Shown one piece after another: positions 50,195 through 61,400 of a stretch of DNA of 64,000 nt. The DNA is from Plasmopara viticola (taxonomy: Eukaryota > Oomycota > Peronosporomycetes > Peronosporales > Peronosporaceae): positions 682,001 through 746,000 of the forward strand of contig MBPM02000022.1 of NCBI GenBank assembly GCA_001695595.3, given 5' to 3'. Each line of letters begins with the position of its first letter. Position 1 is the stretch's first letter. A program made the translations under genes and the position numbers. The notes below the pieces were generated by a model. The model worked only from the letters and a program-made list of their open reading frames with translations, was not told the origin of the DNA and did not search any database.

Positions 50195-52268
50195 ATGATG
50201 TGGGACGACAAATACGTCCTCTCTATCTTCTTAGACGTGCACAGACGCAATAGGGCCACAACAAAGCATGAAACAGCTTTTCTAAAGTGCCTAGATGATG
50301 TGGGACGACAAATACGTCCTTTCTATCTCTTGAGACTTGCACAGATGCATTATAGATTGTATACTTACCCTCTTTAAGCGCTGAGACGACGTACGACCTT
50401 AGCTGCGTTCATTCGATCTATCGAGACGTTCACAGACGCAATAGGGTCACAACAAAGCGCATATTCAATTCATTTTAGCGTTAAGACGCTGTACGTCAGC
50501 AGATACGTCTTTTCTATCCTCTTAGACGTGCACAGAAGCAATAGGGCCACAACTAAGCATGAAACCACTTTTCTATAGTGCTCAGATGATTTGGGACGAC
50601 CGATACGTCCTTTCTGTCTCTTAAGACATGTACAGATGCATTAGAGACACAACAAAGAGTATATTCACCTTCTTTCAGCGCTTCGACGATGTACGACAAT
50701 AGCTACGTTCTTTCGATCTATCTAGACGTTCATACACGCAATAGCGTCAAAACTAAGCGCATATTCAATTAGTTTTAGTGCTAAGACGCTGTACGTCAGC
50801 AGATACGTCCTTTCTACCCTCTTACACGTGCACAGACGCAACAGAGCCACAAAGAAGCATGAACCAGCTTTTCTAAAGTGCCCAGATGATGTGGGACGAC
50901 AAATACGTCCTCTCTATCTTCTTAGACGTGCACAGACGCAATAGGTCCACAACTAAGCATGAAACAGCTTTTCTAAAGTGCCTAGATGATGTGGGACGAC
51001 AAATACGTCCTTTCTATCTCTTGAGACTTGCACAGATGCATTATAGATTGTATACTTACCCTCTTTAAGCGCTAAGACGACGTACGACCATAGCTGCGTT
51101 CATTCGATCTATCGAGACGATCACAGACGCAATAGCGTCAAACCTAAGCGCATATTCAATTCATTTTAGCGTTAAGACACTGTACGTCAGCAGATACGTC
51201 TTTTCTATCCTCTTAGACGTGCACAGAAGCAATAGGGCCACAACTAAGCATGAAACCACTTTTCTATAGTGCTCAGATGATTTGGGACGACCGATACGTC
51301 CTTTCTGTCTCTTAAGACATGTACAGATGCATTAGAGACACAACAAAGAGTATATTCACCTTCTTTCAGCGCTTCGACGATGTACGACAATAGCGACGTT
51401 CTTTCGATCTATCTAGACGTTCATACACGCAATAGCGTCAAAACTAAGCGCATATTCAATTCATTTTATTGCTAAGACGCTGTACGTCAGCAGATACGTC
51501 CTTTCTACCCTCTTACACGTGCACAGACGCAACAGAGCCACAAAGAAACATGAACCAGCTTTTCTAAAGTGCCCAGATGATGTGGGACGACAAATACGTC
51601 CTCTCTATCGTCTTAGACGTGCACAGACGCAATAGGTCCACAACTAAGCATGAAACAGCTTTTCTAAAGTGCTGAGATGATGTGGGACGACAAATACGTC
51701 CTTTCTATCTCTTGAGACTTGCACAGATGCATTATAGATTGTATACTTACCCTCTTTAAGCGCTAAGACGACGTACGACCATAGCTGCGTTCATTCGATC
51801 TATCGAGACGTTCACAGACGCAATAGGGTCACAACAAAGCGCATATTCAATTCATTTTAGCGTTAAGACGCTGTACGTCAGCAGATACGTCTTTTCTATC
51901 CCCTTAGACGTGCACAGAAGCAATAGGGCCACAACAAAGCATGAAGCCATTTTTCTATAGTGCTCAGATGACTTGGGACGACCGATACGTCCTTTCTGTC
52001 TCTTAAGACATGTACAGATGCATTAGAGACACAACAAAGAGTATATTCACCTTCTTTCAGCGCTTCGACGATGTACGACAATAGCTACGTTCTTTCGATC
52101 TATCTAGACGTTCAAACACGCAATAGCGTCAAAACTAAGCGCATATTCAATTAGTTTTAGTGCTAAGACGCTGTACGTCAGCAGATACGTCCTTTCTATC
52201 CTCTTAGACGTGCACAGACGCAATAGGGCCACAAAGAAGCATGAAACAGCTTTTTTCAAAGTGCCCAG
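50195..52268 (+). repeat. 2,074-bp unit, copy 2 (alpha-beta-gamma)
   Basis: Same order as copy 1. Its last monomers differ (gttcaaacacgcaatag and gggccacaaagaagcatg instead of gttcatacaagcaatag and gggccttaaag), placing a crossover at or near its right end. Confidence 0.88.
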
Positions 52269-52960
52269 ATGATGTGGGACGACAAATACGTCCTCTCTAT
52301 CTTCTTAGACGTGCACAGACGCAATAGGGTCACAACTAAGCATGAAACAGCTTTTCTAAAGTGCTGAGATGATGTGGGACGACAAATACGTCCTTTCTAT
52401 CTCTTGAGACTTGCACAGATGCATTATAGATTGTATACTTACCCTCTTTAAGCGCTAAGACGACATACGACCTAAGCTGCGTTCATTCGATCTATCGAGA
52501 CGTTCACAGACGCAATAGGGTCACAACAAAGCGCATATTCAATTCATTTTAGCGTTAAGACGCTGTACGTCAGCAGATACGTCTTTTCTATCCCCTTAGA
52601 CGTGCACAGAAGCAATAGGGCCACAACAAAGCATGAAGCCATTTTTCTATAGTGCTCAGATGACTTGGGACGACCGATACGTCCTTTCTGTCTCTTAAGA
52701 CATGTACAGATGCATTAGAGACACAACAAAGAGTATATTCACCTTCTTTCAGCGCTTCGACGATGTACGACAATAGCTACGTTCTTTCGATCTATCTAGA
52801 CGTTCATACACGCAATAGCGTCAAAACTAAGCGCATATTCAATTAGTTTTAGTGCTAAGACGCTGTACGTCAGCAGATACGTCCTTTCTATCCTCTTAGA
52901 CGTGCACAGACGCAATAGGGCCTTAAAGAAGCATGAAACAGCTTTTTTCAAAGTGCCCAG
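52269..52960 (+). repeat. Extra gamma-like 692-bp unit breaking the alpha-beta-gamma order
   Basis: Two gamma-type units follow one another (atgaagccatttttc at 51,942 and 52,634, 692 bp apart). This one resembles the unit at 47430 (cgcaatagggtcacaactaa in its first A, gacctaagctgcg in its shortened B) more than the canonical gamma. Confidence 0.8.
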
Positions 52961-55033
52961 ATGATGTGGGACGACAAATACGTCCTCTCTATCTTCTTAG
53001 ACGTGCACAGACGCAATAGGGTCACAACAAAGCATGAAACAGCTTTTCTAAAGTGCTTAGATGATGTGGGACGACAAATACGTCCTTTCTATCTCTTGAG
53101 ACTTGCACAGATGCATTATAGATTGTATACTTACCCTCTTTAAGCGCTGAGACGACGTACGACCTTAGCTGCGTTCATTCGATCTATCGAGACGTTCACA
53201 GACGCAATAGGGTCACAACAAAGCGCATATTCAATTCATTTTAGCGTTAAGACGCTGTACGTCAGCAGATACGTCTTTTCTATCCTCTTAGACGTGCACA
53301 GAAGCAATAGGGCCACAACTAAGCATGAAACCATTTTTCTATAGTGCTCAGATGATTTGGGACGACCGATACGTCCTTTCTGTCTCTTAAGACATGTACA
53401 GATGCATTAGAGACACAACAAAGAGTATATTCACCTTCTTTCAGCGCTTCGACGATGTACGACAATAGCTACGTTCTTTCGATCTATCTAGACGTTCATA
53501 CACGCAATAGCGTCAAAAATAAGCGCATATTCAATTAGTTTTAGTGCTAAGACGCTGTACGTCAGCAGATACGTCCTTTCTATCCTCTTAGACGTGCACA
53601 GACGCAACAGAGCCACAAAGAAGCATGAACCAGCTTTTCTAAAGTGCCCAGATGATGTGGGACGACAAATACGTCCTCTCTATCTTCTTAGACGTGCACA
53701 GACGCAATAGGTCCACAACTAAGCATGAAACAGCTTTTCTAAAGTGCCTAGATGATGTGGGACGACAAATACGTCCTTTCTATCTCTTGAGACTTGCACA
53801 GATGCATTATAGATTGTATACTTACCCTCTTTAAGCGCTAAGACGACGTACGACCATAGCTGCGTTCATTCGATCTATCGAGACGATCACAGACGCAATA
53901 GCGTCAAACCTAAGCGCATATTCAATTCATTTTAGCGTTAAGACACTGTACGTCAGCAGAAACGTCTTTTCTATCCTCTTAGACGTGCACAGAAGCAATA
54001 GGGCCACAACTAAGCATGAAACCACTTTTCTATAGTGCTCAGATGATTTGGGACGACCGATACGTCCTTTCTGTCTCTTAAGACATGTACAGATGCATTA
54101 AAAACACAACAAAGAGTATATTCACCTTCTTTCAGCGCTTCGACGATGTACGACAATAGCGACGTTCTTTCGATCTATCTAGACGTTCATACACGCAATA
54201 GCGTCAAAACTAAGCGCATATTCAATTCATTTTATTGCTAAGACGCTGTACGTCAGCAGATACGTCCTTTCTACCCTCTTACACGTGCACAGACGCAACA
54301 GAGCCACAAAGAAACATGAACCAGCTTTTCTAAAGTGCCCAGATGATGTGGGACGACCAATACGTCCTCTCTATCGTCTTAGACGTGCACAGACGCAATA
54401 GGTCCACAACTAAGCATGAAACAGCTTTTCTAAAGTGCTGAGATGATGTGGGACGACAAATACGTCCTTTCTATCTCTTGAGACTTGCACAGATGCATTA
54501 TAGATTGTATACTTACCCTCTTTAAGCGCTAAGACGACGTACGACCATAGCTGCGTTCATTCGATCTATCGAGACATTCACAGACGCAATAGGGTCACAA
54601 CAAAGCGCATATTCAATTCATTTTAGCGTTAAGACGCTGTACGTCAGCAGATACGTCTTTTCTATCCCTTAGACGTGCACAGAAGCAATAGGGCCACAAC
54701 AAAGCATGAAGCCATTTTTCTATAGTGCTCAGATGACTTGGGACGACCGATACGTCCTTTCTGTCTCTTAAGACATGTACAGATGCATTAGAGACACAAC
54801 AAAGAGTATATTCACCTTCTTTCAGCGCTTCGACGATGTACGACAATAGCTACGTTCTTTCGATCTATCTAGACGTTCATACACGCAATAGCGTCAAAAC
54901 TAAGCGCATATTCAATTAGTTTTAGTGCTAAGACGCTGTACGTCAGCAGATACGTCCTTTCTATCCTCTTAGACGTGCACAGACGCAATAGGGCCACAAA
55001 GAAGCATGAAACAGCTTTTTTCAAAGTGCCCAG
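52961..55033 (+). repeat. 2,073-bp unit, copy 3 (alpha-beta-gamma)
   Basis: Same order. Small private changes include gggtcacaacaaagc in the first A and gacgaccaatacgtcctc at 54,352. One C is lost in tatcccttagacg (54,663) relative to the other gamma copies. Confidence 0.87.
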
Positions 55034-57107
55034 ATGATGTGGGACGACAAATACGTCCTCTCTATCTTCTTAGACGTGCAAAGACGCAATAGGGCCACAA
55101 CTAAGCATGAAACAGCTTTTCTAAAGTGCTTAGATGATGTGGGACGACAAATACGTCCTTTCTATCTCTTGAGACTTGCACAGATGCATTATAGATTGTA
55201 TACTTACCCTCTTTAAGCGCTGAGACGACGTACGACCTTAGCTGCGTTCATTCGATCTATCGAGACGTTCACAGACGCAATAGGGTCACAACAAAGCGCA
55301 TATTCAATTCATTTTAGCGTTAAGACGCTGTACGTCAGCAGATACGTCTTTTCTATCCTCTTAGACGTGCACAGAAGCAATAGGGCCACAACTAAGCATG
55401 AAACCATTTTTCTATAGTGCTCAGATGATTTGGGACGACCGATACGTCCTTTCTGTCTCTTAAGACATGTACAGATGCATTAGAGACACAACAAAGAGTA
55501 TATTCACCTTCTTTCAGCGCTTCGACGATGTACGACAATAGCTACGTTCTTTCGATCTATCTAGACGTTCATACACGCAATAGCGTCAAAAATAAGCGCA
55601 TATTCAATTAGTTTTAGTGCTAAGACGCTGTACGTCAGCAGATACGTCCTTTCTATCCTCTTAGACGTGCACAGACGCAATAGGGCCACAAAGAAGCATG
55701 AACCAGCTTTTCGAAAGTGCCTAGATGATGTGGGACGACAAATACGTCCTCTTTATCCTCTTAGACGTGCACAGACGCAATAGGGCCACAACTAAGCATG
55801 AAACAGCTTTTCTAAAGTGCCTAGATGATGTGGGACGACAAATACGTCCTTTCTATCTCTTGAGACTTGCACAGATGCATTATAGATTGTATACTTACCC
55901 TCTTTAAGCGCTAAGACGACGTACGACCATAGCTGCGTTCATTCGATCTATCGAGACGATCACAGACGCAATAGCGTCAAACCTAAGCGCATATTCAATT
56001 CATTTTAGCGTTAAGACACTGTACGTCAGCAGATACGTCTTTTCTATCCTCTTAGACGTGCACAGAAGCAATAGGGCCACAACTAAGCATGAAACCACTT
56101 TTCTATAGTGCTCAGATGATTTGGGACGACCGATACGTCCTTTCTGTCTCTTAAGACATGTACAGATGCATTAGAGACACAACAAAGAGTATATTCACCT
56201 TCTTTCAGCGCTTCGACGATGTACGACAATAGCGACGTTCTTTCGATCTATCTAGACGTTCATACACGCAATAGCGTCAAAACAAAGCGCATATTCAATT
56301 CATTTTATTGCTAAGACGCTGTACGTCAGCAGATACGTCCTTTCTACCCTCTTACACGTGCACAGACGCAACAGAGCCACAAAGAAACATGAACCAGCTT
56401 TTCTAAAGTGCCCAGATGATGTGGGACGACAAATACGTCCTCTCTATCGTCTTAGACGTGCACAGACGCAATAGGTCCACAACTAAGCATGAAACAGCTT
56501 TTCTAAAGTGCTGAGATGATGTGGGACGACAAATACGTCCTTTCTATCTCTTGAGACTTGCACAGATGCATTATAGATTGTATACTTACCCTCTTTAAGC
56601 GCTAAGACGACGTACGACCATAGCTGCGTTCATTCGATCTATCGAGACGTTCACAGACGCAATAGGGTCACAACAAAGCGCATATTCAATTCATTTTAGC
56701 GTTAAGACGCTGTACGTCAGCAGATACGTCTTTTCTATCCCCTTAGACGTGCACAGAAGCAATAGGGCCACAACAAAGCATGAAGCCATTTTTCTATAGT
56801 GCTCAGATGACTTGGGACGACCGATACGTCCTTTCTGTCTCTTAAGACATGTACAGATGCATTAGAGACACAACAAAGAGTATATTCACCTTCTTTCAGC
56901 GCTTCGACGATGTACGACAATAGCTACGTTCTTTCGATCTATCTAGACGTTCATACACGCAATAGCGTCAAAACTAAGCGCATATTCAATTAGTTTTAGT
57001 GCTAAGACGCTGTACGTCAGCAGATACGTCCTTTCTATCCTCTTAGACGTGCACAGACGCAATAGGGCCACAAAGAAGCATGAAACAGCTTTTTTCAAAG
57101 TGCCCAG
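55034..57107 (+). repeat. 2,074-bp unit, copy 4 (alpha-beta-gamma)
   Basis: Same order, preceded and followed by the gggccacaaagaag form of the marker. Private changes include tgcaaagacgcaatagggcc (55,078) and cctctttatcctcttagacg (55,748). Confidence 0.87.
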
Positions 57108-58429
57108 ATGATGTGGGACGACAAATACGTCCTCTCTATCTTCTTAGACGTGCATAGACGCAAAAGGGCCACAACTAAGCATGAAACAGCTTTTCTAAAG
57201 TGCCTAGATGATGTGGGACGACAAATACGTCCTTTCTTTCTCTTGAGACTTGCACAGATGCATTATAGATTGTATACTTACCCTCTTTAAGCGCTAAGAC
57301 GACGTACGACCATAGCTGCGTTCATTCGATCTATCGAGACGTTCACAGACGCAATAGCGTCAAACCTAAGCGCATATTCAATTCATTTTAGCGTTTAGAC
57401 GCTGTACGTCAGCAGATACGTCTTTACTATCCTCTTAGACGTGCACAGAAGCAATAGGGCCACAACTAAGCATGAAACCACTTTTCTATAGTGCTCAGAT
57501 GATTTGGGACGACCGATACGTCCTTTCTGTCTCTTAAGACATGTACAGATGCAATAGAGACACAACAAAGAGTATATTCACCTTCTTTCAGCGCTTCGAC
57601 GATGTACGACAATAGCGACTTTCTTTCGATCTATCTAGACGTTCGTACACGCAATAGCGTCAAAACTAAGCGCATATTCAATTCATTTTATTGCTAAGAC
57701 GCTGTACGTCAGCAGATACGTCCTTTCTACCCTCTTACACGTGCACAGACGCAACAGAGCCACAACGAAGCATGAAACAGCTTTTCTAAAGTGCCCAGAT
57801 GATGTGGGACGACAAATACGTCCTCTCTATCCTCTTAGACGTGCACAGACGCAATAGGTCCACAACTAAGCATGAAACAGCTTTTCTAAAGTGCTGAGAT
57901 GATGTGGGACGACAAATACGTCCTTTCTATCTCTTGAGACTTGCACAGATGCATTATAGATTGTATACTTACCCTCTTTAAGCGCTGAGACGACGTACGA
58001 CCATAGCTGCGTTCATTCGATCTATCGAGACGTTCACAGACGCAATAGGGTCACAACAAAGCGCATATTCAATTCATTTTAGCGCTAAGACACCGTACGT
58101 CAGCAGATACGTCTTTTCTATCCTCTTAGACGTGCACAGAAGCAATAGGGCCACAACTAAGCATGAAACCACTTTTCTATAGTGCTCAGATGATTTGGGA
58201 CGACCGATACGTCCTTTCTATCTCTTAAGACATGTACAGATGCATTAGAGACACAACAAAGAGTATATTCACCTTCTTTCTGCGCTTCGACGATGTACGA
58301 CAATAGCTACGTTCTTTCGATCTATCTAGACGTTCATACACGCAATAGCGTCAAAACTAAGTGCATATTCAATTAGTTTTAGTGCTAAGACGATGTACGT
58401 CAGCAGATAGGTCCTTTCTATCCTCTTAG
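57108..58429 (+). repeat. Terminal partial 2,074-bp unit (alpha then gamma-like; beta missing)
   Basis: An alpha-type unit (57108-57798) passes into a gamma-like unit (57799 on) with features of the mixed block at 44 kb. The series ends where sequence homologous to 22.24 kb begins. Changes such as cgttcgtacacgcaatag (57,642) mark this as the more divergent end. Confidence 0.75.
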
Positions 58430-61400
58430 ACGTGCACAGACGCAATAGGGCCACAACCAAGCATGAAACAGCTGTTCTAAAGTGCCCAGATGATGTGGGA
58501 CGACAAATACGTCCTTTCTATCTCTTTCAACGTGCACAGATGCATTAGAGACACACCAAAGTGTATACTTACCCTCTTCAAGTGCTGAGACGATGTACGA
58601 CCATAGCTACGTTCTTTCGATCTATCTAGACATTCACAGACGCAACAGGGTCACAAGAAAGCGCAAAATCAATTCATTTAAGCGTTAAGACGCTGTACGT
58701 CAGCAGATACGTCTTTTCTAACCACTTAGACGTGCACAGACGCAATAGGGTCACAACTAAGCATCAAACCACTTTTCAAAGTGATCAGATGATGTGGGAC
58801 GACCGATACGTCCTTTCTATCTCTTAAGACGTGCACAGATGCAGTGGAGACACACCAAAATGTGTACTCACCCTCTTTAAGTGCTGAGACAATGTACGAC
58901 CATAGCAACGTTCTTGTTATCTATCTAGACATTCACAGACGCAGTAGGGTCACCAGAAAGCGCATATTTAATGCATTTGAGCGCTAAGACACTGTACGTC
59001 AGAAGATACGTCCTTTCTATCCTCTTAGACGTGCACAGACGCAATAGGGCCACAACGAAGCATGAAACTACTTTTCTAAAGTGCTCAAATAATGTTAGAC
59101 GACGGATACCTCCTTTCTTTTTCTTAAGACGTGCACAGCTGCATTAGAGACACACCAAAGTGTATACTCCCCCTCTTCAAGTGCTGAGACGATGTTCGAC
59201 CATAGCTACGTTCTTTCGATCTATCTAGACATTCACAGACGCAGTAGGGTCACAAGAAAGCGCAAATCCAATTCATTTAAGCGTTAAGACGCTGTACGTC
59301 AGCAGATACGTTTTTTCTATCCTCTTAGACGTGAACAGACGCAATAGGGCCACAACGAAGCATGAAACAGCTTTTCTAAAGTGCCCAGATGTTGTGGGAC
59401 GACAAATACGTCCTTCCTATCTCTTCAGACGTGCACAGATGCAATAGAGACACACTAAAGTGTATACTTACCCTCTTTAAGTGTTGAGACGATAAACGAC
59501 CATAGCTACGCTCTTTCGATCTATCTAGACGTTCACAGACGCAATAGGGTCACAACAAAGCGCATATTCAATTCATTTAAGCGTTAAGACGCTGTACGTC
59601 AGCAGATACGTCCTTTCTATCCTCTTAGACGTGCACAGACGCAATAGGGCCACAACAAAGCATGAAAACACTTTTCTAAAGTGATCAGATGATGTGGGAC
59701 GAAAGATACGTCCTTTCTATCTCTTGAGACGTGCACAGATGCATTAGAGACACAACAAAGCGTATACTTACCCTCTTTAAAGGCTTAGACGCTGTTCGAC
59801 CATACCTACGTTCTTTCGATCTATCTAGACGTTCACACACGAAATAGCGTCGAAACTAAGCGCATATTCAATTTATTTGAGCGCTAAGACGCTGTACGTC
59901 AGCAGAAACGTCCTTTCTATACTCTTAGACGTGCACAGACGCAATAGGGTCACAACTAAGCATCAAACCACTTTTCTAAAGTGATCAGATGATGTGGGAC
60001 GACCGATACGTCCTCTCTATCTCTTAAGACGTGCCAAACGCAATAGGGCCACAACGAAGCATGAAACCACTTTTCAAAGTGATCAGATGATGTGAGACGA
60101 CAGATACGTCCTTTCTATCTCTTAAGACGTGCACAGATGCAGTGGAGACACACCAAAATGTGTACTCACCCTCTTTAAGTGCTGAGACAATGTACGACCA
60201 TAGCTACGTTCTTTCAATCTATCTAGACATTCACAGACGCAATAGGGTCACAAGAAAACGCATATTATATTCATTTAAGCGTTTAGACGCTGTACGTCAG
60301 CAGATACGTCCTTTCTATCCTCTTAGACGTGCACAGACGCAATAGGGTCATAACTAAGCTTCAAACCACTTTTCTAAAGTGCTCAGACGATGTGGAACGA
60401 CCGATACGTCCTTTCTATCTCTTAAGACGTGCACAGATGCATTAGAGACACACCAAAGTGTATATTCACCTTCTTTAAGCGCTGAGACGATGTACGACCA
60501 TAGCTACGTTCGTTCGATCTATCTAGACATTCACAGACGCAATAGGGTCACAAGAAAGCGCAAATTCAATTCATTTAAGCGTTAAGACGCTGTACGTCAG
60601 CAGATACGTCCTTTCTATCCTCTTAGACGTGCACAGACGCAATAGGGCCACAACGAAGCATGAAACCACTTTTTAAAGTGATCAGATGATGTGGGACGAC
60701 CGATACGTCCTTTCTATCTCTTAAGACGTGCACAGATGCAGTGGAGACACACCAAAATGTGTAATCACCCTCTTTAAGCGCTGAGACGACGTACGACCTT
60801 AGCTGCGTTCATTCGATCTATCGAGACGTTCACAGACGCAATAGGGTCACAACAAAGCGCATATTCAATTCATTTTAGCGTTAAGACGCTGTACGTCAGC
60901 AGATACGTCCTTTCTATTCTCTTAGACGTGCACAGACGCAATAGGTCCACAACGAAGCATGAAACCACTTTTCTATAGTGCTCAGATGATATGGGACGAC
61001 AAATACGTCCTTTCTAGCTCTTAAGACATGTACAGATGCATTAGAGACACAACAAAGAGTATATTCACCTTCTTTAAGCGCTGAGACGCTGTACGATCAT
61101 AGCTACGCTCTTTCGATCTATCTAGACATTCACAGACGCAATAGGGTCACAACTAAGCATCAAACCACTTTTCTAAATTGCTCAGACGATGTGGGACGAC
61201 CAATACGTCCTTTCTATCTCTTAAGACGTGCACAGATGCAGTGGAGACACACCAAAATGTGTACTATCCATTTTTAAGTGCTGAGACAATGTACAACCAT
61301 AGCTACGTTCTTTTGATCTATCTAGACGTTCACAGACGCAATAGCGTCAAAACTAAGCGCATATTCAATTCATTTGAGCGCTAAGACACTGTACGTCAGC

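Larger units (their letters stand above)
47430..58429 (+). repeat. Layer 4e: 692-bp seven-monomer units grouped into a 2,074-bp higher-order repeat
   Basis: Counting from gatgatgtgggacgac after gtgcccag (or gtgcctag at 55725), unit starts fall at 47430, 48121, 48812, 49503, 50195, 50886, 51577, 52269, 52961, 53652, 54343, 55034, 55725, 56416, 57108 and 57799: sixteen units of 691-692 bp. Each has monomer order A, shortened B, C, A, B, C, A, so an A always abuts an A at unit joins. Three variants (alpha, beta, gamma) recur in order, giving 2,074-bp periodicity. Alpha carries gtgcctag and gaccttagctgcgttc, beta cgagacgatcacagacgc, and gamma gtgctgagatgatg with atgaagccatttttc. An extra gamma-like unit interrupts the order at 52269. 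Confidence 0.92.
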
